A DNA stretch of 64,000 nucleotides from positions 1-64,000 of the forward strand of contig CM065324.1 of assembly GCA_033032175.1 (NCBI GenBank). Direction: 5' to 3'. Positions 33,606-44,060 of the stretch are shown in pieces. This DNA comes from Saturnia japonica. Lineage: Eukaryota; Arthropoda; Insecta; Lepidoptera; Saturniidae. Each line of letters opens with the position of its first letter. The first letter of the stretch is position 1. The translations under genes were made by a program, and so were the position numbers. The notes below the pieces were generated by a model. The model was given only the letters and a program-made list of their open reading frames with translations. It was not told where the DNA came from and ran no database searches.

Positions 33606-34890
33606 AATTTAGTCTTTTTTGTTTTAATTTTCTTCCCGTTACCTATTTGAAATAACTCATTACCATGGTAACCGTGCAGTTGTTATTTCAACAAACCCAT
33701 ATTATTATACACGCGGCAATAACTTATTAGCCATGGGCGTTATCAGCTATTTCTGACAACGGCTATCTAGCCGATATTTGGTTTCAATACCGGTATTTAT
33801 ATCCGTTGCCAAATTCGATACCAAAGCAAGTTTTCAACTGTCTAATACGCGCATTGTTTTCATTTGTAACCGATAATGTAAATATGCTATCTGCCGTATC
33901 GATACTGTCAGTCTAACTAAACTACTAAAGTACCTCACAACCATACCAATCACGACCTTATGTATATCGCTACAAAGTTTTACAATATAACTTTCATAGG
34001 TCAAACTATAATGAACGGTTTTCGTCGACATAATTGACCATTATAGTTTGATCTTCCAAACCTTATTACAGTTATGCCTTAGCGTTATAGAAATTAGGTC
34101 GTCTTTGGTTAATATTAATATTAGTAAAATTTTACTGGATTAGAACCGCTAGCCAATATTCGCTCCTTCTTTGTTTTGCACGTAAGGAATCGCTTTGAAA
34201 GTGAGAGAAGGCATAATTATTTTGGTTATTAAGAATATTATTGTTCGTTTGGTTACCAACATAGCGAAACGAGAATCGCTGAATTAACCAGCTATTGTGA
34301 TAATGTAAGTTGGTTGACAGCGCCGCGTCATATTCAGTTGTTAGTACCTAGATATCTGATAGCCGTTGTTAGTTATATCAATACCGATACGGTACATTAG
34401 AGGCATGTCAACCGTTTTCAGTTACGTTTGGCTATAGCGGTCACATGCTTATAACTTATCATTTAATAATAATAAAATAAAATAATATTGATCTAAGAAT
34501 AGAAATTTTCTGATTCTGATAAAAATTACATAAAAAATATACATAGAAAAAAACTTGTGTATAAAAAATTAGTGAATACAGTTGTGTAAAAAAACCTGAC
34601 AATAAGTTCATCGGATTATTCAAGTGACGACTCTGAAGATGAAGAAGTGCGACGAAACATTGCTGCGGAAGGAACAATAATATCCGAGTCACCGTTAAGC
34701 TAGCCAAGCGCACGCCATTGTGAGCATTACGACAATGCGATTGGAAGCGCATATGCGCGCATTCCGTGCGAGCTCTGGGCATACTTAGGTACATTATGAT
34801 CCGTATCGCTCGAGACTTGGGGTTTGACTATGCTTCCCAAACTATCGTTCCCTATGTTACAATGAGTAAGAAGAAATATTACAAATGATA
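33606..34890. other. Non-coding stretch, possibly an inserted DNA element
   Basis: This lies between the endonuclease start and the ORF1 remnant of the non-LTR element. It holds the palindrome TTACCATGGTAA near 33660. It also has a perfect 13-bp inverted repeat, TCAAACTATAATG and its complement, at about 34002-34014 and 34041-34053, separated by about 26 bases. A short Ser/Asp/Glu-rich plus frame (SSDDSEDEEVRRNIAAEGTI, 34600-34700) recalls the start of some transposase or gag-like proteins but is too short to name. Confidence 0.45.
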
Positions 34891-35320
34891 AAACTACACT
34901 ATTTTTGCAAGATCGTTCTTGCGCTTTATAAAAAATACAGGAGACGTGTCTGTCTTTCTACACATTATTTTACAGTGCTTGACCCAAATATACTTGAAAT
35001 TCTTCTCCTTCGCCAAAGATCTAGCTTTACTCAATAAGGTCTTATTGTGCTGCGTCAAGTGATCGTTCACGTATATTTTTCCTTCCGCACTGTAGCCCAG
35101 GTTTAATAAAGTAATTTACTTACATTTGCGCGATAATGCAATAAGTTCCTCTTTGGTGTAACGATTGTTGAATGCGATCAATATTGGTTTATCAGCACGG
35201 GCCACACGGGTGGGAATGCGACCAATATAATTTATTTCTTCTATTTTTATAGAGAAATTGCATTTATCTCCAATTTTCTTAATGATGTCGTATAAATTTT
35301 CGTTTTTGAAACGACTGTGA
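34891..35320 (-). pseudogene. ORF1 remnant with baculovirus FP-like domain
   Basis: The minus strand encodes NENLYDIIKKIGDKCNFSIK, then IGRIPTR, KPILIAFNNRYTKEELIALS and a stop. After a frame change comes YVNDHLTQHNKTLLSKARSL, then YIWVKHCKIMCRKTDTSPVF. This pattern (strand, helix, then NDHLT, LL-KAR, WVK) is that of the FP25K-like domain found in ORF1 of several insect CR1/Jockey-type elements and in baculovirus FP protein. Its position upstream of the endonuclease at 33605 fits ORF1 of the same non-LTR element. It is broken and short. Confidence 0.6.
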
Positions 35321-35329
35321 CTCGTACAC

Positions 35330-36058
35330 TGTAGTGATAGCGACTCATTTTGAAAAAAGATCGATTTATTTTTGGGAACACCAACAGAGAATTATTGGTA
35401 TGGTCACACGGCATTGTCAGTTGTTGAGATGACGGATTGTTTTTAATGACAGACGTTTTGTTAAGCTCTGAATTATACAATGTAATCTTGATTTAAGTGA
35501 TTTTTAAATATAAAGTCAGTTTTATTCACACAGTGTTTAGCTTATTTGATTAAATCATCGTACCACGTAACTCTCCCAACATTTTTTTTTTTCGTTTCGA
35601 ATCGAACCCTGAACAATATATTTTGCAACATTTTTCATTGATGTTCTATTCCTATCGGTCGTAGCGTGATGTTATTATAGATAGATAAATTGATTATCCA
35701 ACACTTAAATATTTCAAAATATATTTTTCAACACACTTGCTCATAAAGTGGCTCTAATATCACCGCAATTAAGCACATAATGACACCTGTAATCAAACTG
35801 TGACTTTTTCATTGCTATTATTCACAAGTGAGTTATAGAGTTTTTTTTTAATTTTATTGGTCGAGTTGCTTTGTTCTTAAAAAAGTTTCGATACAAAAAA
35901 GATAATGATCAATAGAACAAATAAATTAATGTAAGTACCTATTGCTTGCTCATTTCATACAACTTCGTATTTAAATAGATAATTTCAACTTGTACGTGTT
36001 TAATAAATAAAACTTTCACTTAAATATAACTTTTGTTTTCTCTGTAATAAAGAAAACT
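35330..36058. other. AT-rich intergenic sequence
   Basis: No frame of interest. It contains many A/T runs and ends in a run of about 20 T (36059-36078) that belongs to the adjacent SINE tail. Confidence 0.6.
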
Positions 36059-36185
36059 TTTTTTTTTTTTTTTTTTTTAGTTCTGACTATACTGTTAGCC
36101 TTAGGGGCCCTAAAGCCGCTGCGGCTTTTACAGCTTCACCGGACTTGGGGGCGAGCGCGGAGAACACTCAGCCACGAAAGTTATA
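36059..36185 (-). repeat. SINE-like element, copy 1
   Basis: On the minus strand it runs ...GGTGAAGCTGTAAAAGCCGC...GGGCCCCTAAGGCTAACAGT, then ATAGTCAG and about 20 A. The same 3' part and A tail occur in the opposite orientation at 42440-42632, so this is a dispersed poly(A)-tailed short element. No tRNA-like boxes were found in this copy, which may be 5' truncated. Confidence 0.65.
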
Positions 36186-36396
36186 AGGACGATAAAGAAA
36201 ACTTTAAATTCCCCATTTTATACGTGGCTAAAACGCTATCTGCGGAAAGCCAAAAAAAATAAACCTCATTCCTTTAGTCTATGGTCGATTGCCATTGTTA
36301 GATGCGCGCGCAAACTGATTAATTTTTCCCGCCATAGCGAAAAAAAATGATTTTTTATTATTATTTTCTTCACAAGTGTGTTGAAAAACGTCGTAT

Positions 36397-36512
36397 GATA
36401 CAGGTGTGCAGTGGTGATTACCGTCCTCGGCTCTCTTAAGACCCTCACGGCCTCACCTAACGGCTCGGGTCTCAATGGCGCTTCAGCGGTAATCACCAAC
36501 ATTACACACTTG
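36397..36512. repeat. Small palindromic MITE-like element
   Basis: TACAGGTGTGCAGTGGTGAT at the left end has an imperfect inverted copy (ATTACACACTTGTA) at the right end. The inner 12 bases TGGTGATTACCG and CGGTAATCACCA are exactly complementary. The interior is about 66 bp. No clear target duplication. Confidence 0.5.
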
Positions 36513-36639
36513 TACCATAATGTACTATTATTCAATTTAGGCCCAAAGAAGGCAGTCATGAATGTCAAAACACTACCACCGTTTTGGAAAACATCCCAGA
36601 CATCGAGAAGAACCGACAAAAAACTCTATCAAAATAATA

Positions 36640-37771
36640 GATCGGGGAAAAAATTTCTTCGCATTTTAATATGAAAACTCAAGACATTTTTTTTTTTCAA
36701 AGTTTATTTACATTTATTTACAGTATATATGTGCCGTTTTGTTCGATTACTTTCTGCCATTTTGTAGGTAGAGACATGATCCCGTTGCTGTGGAAACTTT
36801 GGAGGCTATATGGTGGATGCACTGACACCTCCCAGCCAAACTCGCTTAATTTTTGCTGAGTGGCCAAAGATGTGTGTAGTCTAGCGTTATCGTAATGAAA
36901 GACCACATCCTTCCTGTTAATCAATTCCGGCCGCTTTCTCTGAACTGCTTCCTTTAATCTCATCAGTTGTTGACAGTAGAGATCCAAATCGATGGTTTTA
37001 AAAACTCATAACGAACAATGCACTTCCAGTCCCACCATACACACAGCATCACCTTATTTCGAGTTAGCCCAGGTTTAAACACAGTCTGTGAAGCCTGGCC
37101 GACCTTAGACCACGATCTTTTTCGCACGTTCTTGTCGTACGTGATCCACTTTTCATCGCCAGTTATCTATCACTCTCTTCAAAAATGGCTCGGTTTCATT
37201 ACGTTTCAATAATGAATCGCAAATGAGTACACGATTCATTAGGTTTCTTTCAGTGAGTTCGTGCTTTTTGGTATAGCTAGCTTTCTTCAAATGAGTTAAA
37301 ACTATTTTGTGGTAATTTTCCAGTTCTTCAGCTACATCGCAATTACTGATATGCAGATCTTGCTCCACTTTTTCAAAAATGGCGTCCATTTTATTCGTAA
37401 TAGAGCGACAGAGCGAGGTGCATCTTTAACATCAAAATTTCCGGACTGAAAACGTTTCAACCAACTTTATGCTAGTCTTACTGATACTGTATTAGGTTCA
37501 TAAGCATAACAAATATTTTTAGCTGCTTGAGTTCCATTATTGTCTTTTTTATAATACTATTTTAAAATGTATCGAATTTCTTCATTAGATTCACTCATTT
37601 TAACAGAAAGACAAACAAATGAATAATAGCGGAAAACAACTTTTTTTTATTTATTATTTTTAATGTAACCTTTTTAATGTTACCAAAACCAGCCAGATAC
37701 AAATAGTACAACCAAAGAAATTTTATAACAAGTTTATAACTACATTATGCGAAAACACTTTTTCCCCGACC
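36640..37771 (-). mobile_element. Mariner transposon, complete ends, dead transposase
   Basis: Terminal inverted repeats of about 27 bp (GATCGGGGAAAAAATTTCTT at the left and its near complement ending CCCCGACC at the right) are flanked by TA at 36638-36639 and 37772-37773. The length, 1132 bp, is normal for mariner. The transposase is on the minus strand. The family is that of mori/irritans-type mariners by resemblance. Confidence 0.9.
36718..37615 (-). pseudogene. Mariner transposase
   Basis: The minus strand starts MSESNEEIRYILK near 37600 and soon meets in-frame stops. The helix-turn-helix end (SWLKRFQSGNFDVKDAPRS) follows, then a second frame with KVEQDLHISNCDVAEELENY, LTHLKKASYTKKHELTERNL and ICDSLLKRNETEPFLKRV (37389-37153). 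The part with the first catalytic Asp is degraded. The last frame holds VVFHYDNARLHTSLATQQKL (second Asp), VHPPYSLQSFHSN where the third Asp region is changed, and KWQKVIEQNGTYIL at the end. It cannot be active. Confidence 0.88.
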
Positions 37772-37773
37772 TA

Positions 37774-38115
37774 ATATTATTATTATTATTTTTTTTATTA
37801 TTTTACGGTATTTAATTATATAATATGATTATATTTTGTATACACAAACAAAAAACGCAACCTCATGTATACATTTGTGTGTATTATTATTTTTTTGAGT
37901 TAAGTTCAAAATATTGTAGCGTAACTTGCTACCCTATGAATGTAAGGTAGGAAGAAAAGGAACAAAAATTTACAAAGTACCTTGTGTTTCTCATATAAAA
38001 TTATAGATTTGTGTGTGTGTGTGTTATAGGTTAATAAGATACAACAGTGTTATACTATGTGTGTCATATGTTCCTCACCTACTATGTAATAATATATCAC
38101 GGGAAAAGACTAGTG
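37774..38115. other. AT-rich spacer with short GT repeat
   Basis: No gene seen. A GT run of about 12 bases is at 38012-38023. Confidence 0.6.
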
Positions 38116-38242
38116 TTTGAGATACAGGCTCGGCCTAGTTCAGGCGTTGGGTTTCATTAATTAAGAACAAAACTATTGTATTTCCTAGAAATAAGCCTCA
38201 AAGTTTTGTATATTTATGGTCAAATAAAGTTATTATTATTAT
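38116..38242 (+). repeat. Non-LTR 3' end repeat, copy 1
   Basis: The sequence GATACAGGCTCGGCCTAGTT, with TTTCATTAATTAAGAA and AAATAAGCCTC, ends in a TTATTA-rich tail. It closely matches 47852-47975. The shared 3' anchoring and variable length suggest a 5'-truncated non-LTR retrotransposon tail. Confidence 0.6.
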
Positions 38243-38243
38243 A

Positions 38244-38498
38244 CATACATACATACATACCATCACGCCTGTATTCTCCGAAGGGTTAGACAGAGATGTA
38301 CATTTGTACACCCACAGTTTTTTAGGTCCCATGTAATAGGGGGCGAGCCTATTGCCATTAATCGGGCACGAAACCAAACTCCGAGCTGCTACTGAGAATT
38401 TCATAGGAAAAACGCCATAACACTTTGCTCGACCTGGGATTCGAACCCAGGACCTCGCTCACAGCAGTCGCGCTTACGACAACTAGGCTAACGAGGCA
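38244..38498 (-). repeat. tRNA-derived SINE
   Basis: The minus strand begins GCCTCGTTAGCCTAGTTGTC with a box-A-like TAGCCTAGTTG and, about 30 bases on, a perfect box B (GGTTCGAATCC), as in tRNA genes. The tRNA-unrelated body ends with a GTAT tandem tail (38242-38261). This is a classic RNA polymerase III-type SINE, mobilised in trans by a LINE. Full length appears to be about 255 bp. Confidence 0.82.
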
Positions 38499-38499
38499 G

Positions 38500-39200
38500 T
38501 TTATATATACAGTTATTATCATTTCAGTAGATGTACAGAGAAGGAATCACATCCAGACATCACCATCATTCACGTAATCAGCCACCCTATAATACCCCTT
38601 CGACAATAAAACCAGCTTAACGTAATTCTTGAACTTATTATCCAGAAAATCGCTAATGTGTTTAGGAAGTTTATTACAGAACCTAACACAATTACATTAA
38701 AAACTTTTATTTGTTTTACTAAGTCTAAAAGACGGAATGACTATTTTATATTTATTTCTAGCATTGAAATTGTGCGTGTTAGTTACAAGTACAAAATTAT
38801 CTTCATTTTTCCGAACATACATTATATTTTCTAGAATGTATTGCGGAGGCAAAGTTAAGATACTAAATTCTTGAAATTGATTCCTGAATGATTCGCATGG
38901 TCCCATATCATAAATTGCTCGTACTGTCCGTTTCTGCGATATAAATATGGTATCTACCTCAGCTGCTGAACCTCACCTAGCAGTAGCAATATCAGTTAAC
39001 TGGCGAATCTTACGCACTGCGTATGCAGCGGAGCTTAATTTAATATGAGGACCCCATTGTAATTTTGCATCTAGTGTGATGCCTAAGTAGAATACAGTAT
39101 TATCAACCACGCCTACTATGTTCACTTCTATCTTAATATTACTTTCAACACGTTGTACATTGGGTAAGGCAAATCTGATACATTTAACAATAGATTATTT
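38500..39200 (-). mobile_element. Jockey/CR1-like non-LTR fragment (RT C-terminus)
   Basis: The minus strand encodes VFYLGITLDAKLQWGPHIKL, then SSAAYAVRKIRQLTDIATAR (39080-38990), the post-RT region of lepidopteran Jockey-like elements. After a gap come IYDMGPCESFRNQF and LTLPPQYILENIMYVRKN (38910-38810). The remainder is degraded and lacks a clear tail. Confidence 0.75.
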
Positions 39201-39239
39201 AAAGCAAGCCATTCTGTTATATTCTATACAATTAATAAT

Positions 39240-40260
39240 ATTGAAATGTCTGTCTGTATGTCAAAATAACAGCTTTTTAATAAATTCATATGAATATATA
39301 TACGACACCTATAACAAAAAGCCCATTTTTATAATTTTTGTCTGTCTGCCTGTCTGTCTGTTTGTTCCGGGTAATCTCCAAAACGGTTGCACCGATTTTG
39401 ACGGGACTTTCACTGATAGATAGCTGATGATATAGGAAATAACTTAAGCTACTTTTTTTTTAGAAAAAGAATTAGGGTTCCGCACTTATATAAAAAACTG
39501 ATCATGGTGAATCAATTCTGGCGCTTAAATGGCTTATGCTGAGTAAACCAAAAGAGATACAGCAAATTAATCTACCACATAATTGTACCACATTTTTGTC
39601 TTTAAAATAGCCGGGAGCGAGGGCGCAAGATTCGCTCGGGTATTCTATAGTCCACGTGAGCGAAGCCACGGGCACAGCTAGCTTATATATAAAAAATTAT
39701 TGTATGTATATACATATCTATCTATCTATTCTATATCTTCTATATCTATCTATACATATAATAAAAACGTAACTGGTCGATGTCTGTACATAGAAGATAT
39801 ATGAGAAAAACTATTATTGGGGGTCTCTATAAACGCAGGAGAACCCAAAACAATGATTTTAAGAATTTTTGTCTGTTTGTCTGTTTGCCAACTTTTGTGC
39901 GCGCTAATCTCAGAAACGGCATAACCGATTTGGAAACGGTTTTCACTAATATATTCTGGTAAGGTTCACTTAACATTTAGTGTTTGTTTTACTTCAATAA
40001 GTTCATAAATAAAAAAGTTATATCGATTTAAAAAATCACGTCGAACATTTTTTTGATAAAAATGCTATAAAATAGCTTTTCAGTTGTATTGGCTGAAACT
40101 TTGAAACTGGTTTGTAAAATGATGATTATTGAAAGTTTACATAAAGTTAAAAAATGTACAGTTTCAGAGAATTCGGAACTTTCCAATAGGTATGAGTTGA
40201 CCACACATCTATATAGTAAATCATATTAATAAGTGGTCACCCTAGGTTGGATATAATCAC
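39240..40260. repeat. High-copy lepidopteran interspersed repeats (two related units)
   Basis: Two copies of a unit with TTTGTCTGTCTG runs followed by 'aatctc.aaacgg.....accgatttt' occur at 39338-39430 and 39866-39960. The first ends near 39680 in CACGGGCACAGCTAGC, a repeat end common in Lepidoptera. A TATC microsatellite separates them (39713-39760). The type of the source element was not identified. Confidence 0.6.
39713..39760. repeat. TATC microsatellite
   Basis: Tandem atct/atctt units between the two repeats. Confidence 0.8.
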
Positions 40261-40493
40261 GCAAGCAAGTCGAGTGCCGCATCGCTGCTAGGCAATTCAT
40301 TCCGAAAAAGATCGATTCGAACTAACTCTGATGTATCGATTCACAATAAATCGAGGTCTATAACGCCGAGCTCTACAAAAAATTGACCGTCTTTTATTCA
40401 CTTTTCAGATTTGTGTTAACAATATAAAATATAAAAAATAAAAATAAAAAATAAATAAAAAATAATATATAAATAATAAATATAAATATATTT

Positions 40494-41063
40494 GTGTTAT
40501 GTCTTTCTCTTCAAGCCAGACGGTCTATGTTTGAAATAATATTTTTGTATAAAATACTGAATGACTTGGTTGACAGTCCGGATATTTTACAAAGAATTTC
40601 ACTTAAGGTACCACGTCCAAATTCTAGATCTTGCACATATGTTCCTTTCGCTTGTAACTTCATACGTACTAACTTAGGCATGCAGTCTCCTTTAGGGCGC
40701 ATATCGAAGACATTTAATGAAATTTACGACCAAAGTCTTGACATATTCTTCAGTTCTTTGACCTCTCTTAAATCCTATATCTTTAAAATTCTCCAATTAT
40801 GACATGATTGAGTATTTATATTATTAACATTATTTTGTATTATTATTGTTTGCTTTTAATTATTGTTATTATTTTTATCAAGTTTGTTAACATAGTACTA
40901 CTATATTTAATCAATATTAAGGCTCGAAAATTGTTGCATGCTGTGCTCGCCTGTAAGTGGAGTACTACATAATTATTGAGATGTGTTCGTATGACTAAAA
41001 TATAATCATGTATCATATGTTGTGGCTCTGTTGGCGCGCCAAATAAATAAATAAATAAATAAA
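40494..41063 (+). mobile_element. 5'-truncated non-LTR retrotransposon
   Basis: The frame at 40494-40802 encodes RRSMFEIIFLYKILNDLVDS, PRPNSRSCTYVPFACNFIRT and SPLGRISKTFNEI, the C-terminal end of a Jockey/CR1-type ORF2. A 240-bp 3' UTR follows and ends in five AAAT units (41040-41062). The short length and clean 3' end fit 5' truncation during target-primed integration. Confidence 0.78.
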
Positions 41064-41289
41064 AATCCCTATTATAGAAAACAAAAAGGACACCACAACA
41101 ATCGATCTTTTGCTATTTTTACCATGCTAAAGTATCAGTTAAAGAGAAACAAAGAAAGGTATAGCAGAGAGAGAGAGAGAATTAATTTCAAAAATTTATT
41201 ATTATAAACTGTTGTCGTTATTCTGCTATTGGGTAATTTACTGACACCATACAGAATGACAGCATAATGAAATGAATAATCCATACTAA

Positions 41290-41580
41290 TATTATAAATT
41301 CGAAAGTAACTCTGTCTGTCCTGTCTGTTGCATTTCACGTCCTGAAATAGACGATGAAGGTTTATACGAAGAATGCATCAAACCAAATTTGATGAATTTT
41401 GGTATAGAGATATATTGGACCTTAAAGAAAGACATTGGCTTACCTTATGTCGTGAAAATAAAACTTTAAGAGGTGAAATAGGGGATGAAAGATTGTATGC
41501 AGAACCCACTATTTCTAAATTTAGGGATATGAAAATTCATATTTATGCTTTTAGGAAGAAATAACAGTATTTCGAGTTTT
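41290..41580 (+). repeat. Interspersed repeat unit
   Basis: It begins ACTAATATTATAAATTCGAA followed by CTGTCTGTC repeats, a well-known lepidopteran repeat start. It has a short open frame of no known protein. Element class unknown. Confidence 0.5.
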
Positions 41581-41604
41581 AAAAAATAAGGGTGATTTAC
41601 AATA

Positions 41605-42145
41605 CACATAGACTGCAACCCTTGATACTAAGCAAAATGTTCCTGAGACATAAGCTTACATTATACAAGACATATGTCCCTCCTATCATGACATATAAGC
41701 TGCGCTACATTCGCTCATACGTCAAAGATCAACATTAACAAATTCCAAATCCTCTAAACCCGATTCTTACGTAAAATTAACAAAGCCCTTTGGTACGTTG
41801 GTCGAATCGGAAATTGAATATCTTACGCGATCGTACTTCGACACTGCTTCGAATCACGTGAATCTGTTGATGAAAGCTGCCGCGACTTAAACCCCAAAAC
41901 CGAACATCCCCCGCGAACAACTCCGCCCGCGAATATCTTCACGGATCCCGTTTATAAGATCGAGGAAATAAACCAATACTACTCCACCGTCTCTCCAAGC
42001 AAAGCGTGCTCGCGCCCACGCCCGCGAAACCACCGTTCCCTCCGCAGGGGATGGGTGGCTAATTTCGCTCCCGCAAACCCGTCACGTCCTCCCTCTCTTA
42101 CGTCAACTCAAGTCTAGGTCCGTTCCCTCGGTGTAGAACCCTTGA
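41605..42145 (+). pseudogene. Degraded Jockey-type RT C-terminal region
   Basis: Frames read KMFLRHKLTLYKTYVPPIMT, then the pattern of RSYVKDQ and KIEEINQYYS, with a downstream Pro/Arg-rich tail (PRTTPPANIFTDPVYKIEEI). This resembles the end of lepidopteran Jockey ORF2 proteins. It is full of stops and frame changes. Confidence 0.5.
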
Positions 42146-42439
42146 GTCATGCAGCCGCTCACGCGATACTGGTGACACTGCACTTGCAATCACGTAGCTA
42201 CCCACACACATCATTACACACAATATGTACATACATACGTGCACACCACATAAGTACATAGATCATGTAAGGGACCTTTTTTTATTTTTTTACGATAGTT
42301 ACTTTCGATCATGTTTCCAGGATACTAAACACATATACACATGTTCATTTTTTTCTCCTAGAGGCAGGGACATGTTATATGTATGTGTTAGTTTAGCTCA
42401 AATTTTCTACGGATAGGGAATTAGTCAGTTCGCGACCTT

Positions 42440-42632
42440 TTCATAAACCGCGGTAACAGCCCAAGCAGACGTCCGGCCACTTTGGCACCTTTGTGCGCAT
42501 GTTGCTTACGCTTTCGCGGCTGAATGCCTTAAGCGTTCGCCTCCAAGCCTGGTGAAGCTGTCAAAACCATAAGTGACTCTATTTCTTGAGGGCCCCTTAG
42601 GCTAACAGTATAGTCAGTGAGAAAGAAAAAAA
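42440..42632 (+). repeat. SINE-like element, copy 2
   Basis: The 3' part (CCTGGTGAAGCTGTCAAAAC, then GGGCCCCTTAGGCTAACAGT, ATAGTCAG and an A-rich tail) matches 36059-36185 in the opposite orientation. The upstream 100 bases are GC-rich and unique in this window. Confidence 0.62.
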
Positions 42633-42645
42633 CCATCTATAATTT

Positions 42646-42795
42646 TCTTTTGGTTTATCGTGTTCAGAGATTAGTCAGTGTATATACAGTAATGTAGCGG
42701 GGTGGTAGGGATCGCGACCACCATACATAGTGTTAAACATATGTATGGTTTTCTTTTGGTTTGTCGTGTTCCGAGGTCAGTCCGTGTATATCTAT
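42646..42795 (+). repeat. Direct repeat of about 45 bp
   Basis: TTTTCTTTTGGTTTATCGTG with the following GTTC.GAG.TCAGTC.GTGTAT is present at 42646-42690 and again, with a few changes, at 42749-42794. The unit between them contains an imperfect palindrome around GGTGGTAGGGATCGCGACCA. Confidence 0.6.
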
Positions 42796-42804
42796 ACTAT
42801 TAAT

Positions 42805-43440
42805 AATTTAGTATAGCGGACGAGTTTTTTTGTTTTGTTTGTTTAAACATAGTAATCTCTGGACAACTGGTAGCGGTCGGATTCGAAAAATTATTTTTGT
42901 ATATGATAGCCTGATTCACTAAGAATAGTATAGGCTATATGGAACTAAGCTAAACCTCTCAGCTAGCCTTAAATATTGATTTTTGTTTAAGTAAGTCGAA
43001 GTGAAAGTGTTCCCGAACTGCTTTATCCGCATGCGCTGGCGTAATGGTTAGTGATACGTAAATATAATATTCTACAAAAATATTGTTCTTTAGTATATCT
43101 AAAAAATTTCTCCGGTAACATATGCCTATTTCTTAATAGCATAAACCACAATAAGGTATTTTGCGTGTTTTTATGTTGAAGATTAAAAATTGATTTTGAG
43201 CTTTATTTTTAGGCTTATTATATTAATCCTTACGAACCAAAGTTATTTCATCATAAAGACAATTAAAATTTTTCTTTTTATAGTATGTAATTAGGACACA
43301 TAGTTTAGGAGAAAATGAAAAATTAAAATAATTTGTACTTGCGAGAAGTGATAACAATTATGATTACACGGGTCCGTCGCGTTGGCGGCGCGGTATTTGT
43401 TGGATAAAAACTCGGGTGAAACCGAGGGCCACAGCTAGTT
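42805..43440. repeat. Interspersed repeat, copy 1 (related to 50705-51025)
   Basis: Shared blocks with 50705-51025 include CGGATTCGAAAAATT, TTTTTGTATATGATAGCC, CTCTC.G.TA.CCTTAAATAT and CCCGAACTGCTTTA. The right end near 43434 reads GAGGGCCACAGCTAGTT, a common lepidopteran repeat end. The source element is not identified. Confidence 0.65.
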
Positions 43441-44000
43441 ATTAAATATATTCAAAATGTTTATTAGATGAAATGTTTATTAGAGTTTTATTGACTTATT
43501 CACTCAGTTACTTGTTGACTAAACATTGATACATTACATTATATATACCTAGGTATATAATATGTTATAAACAAGCCGTAATAAAATATTTAGTGGTAAA
43601 AATGTATTGAAAATTAAGTGATTTATATGTTTCATTATTGGTGGCATATTAGTTTTTACCAATGAAAGTTTAATTTTTTTCTTTCTTTGTTATCGTATCT
43701 CGGTAAAATGACTAAATTGTAGCTGATGGTGAGTCCAGTCAAAGTGTAACCCATAGTGAGTCGAGGTTGCACTAATGTCTCTTCACGTTATGCTTGAACA
43801 TGGGACAGTGACCGGGAGACAGCTCCTCAGTTTCACGGTACCGGATACGACAAAGATAAGATATCAGAGTTGTTGGTTCGTGCCGAGACAATTTTATAAA
43901 GATAAACTTTGCCCTTTACAGCATGTTGAACTGAACAAGTTGGTGATCGTGTCATCGTGTAGGGGGGGGTAATACAAAACACATTTTAGTTCAGTTTACA
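43441..44000. other. Intergenic sequence 3' of apolipophorin-III
   Basis: AT-rich at first, then a more balanced stretch at 43690-43980 without a convincing gene. Nothing else seen. Confidence 0.55.
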
Positions 44001-44008
44001 AAAACACA

Positions 44009-44014
44009 TTTATT
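44009..44014 (-). terminator. Polyadenylation signal of apolipophorin-III
   Basis: AATAAA on the minus strand, 47 bases after the stop codon, the only such hexamer close to the gene's 3' end. Confidence 0.75.
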
Positions 44015-44060
44015 GCAAATATTGCAGAGGTTAGTAGCGAGGGCGACTGGCGACTCTGTC

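Noticed and set aside
38420..38498. A functional tRNA gene
   Set aside because: Box A and box B are good, but the acceptor stem does not pair and a SINE body and GTAT tail follow.
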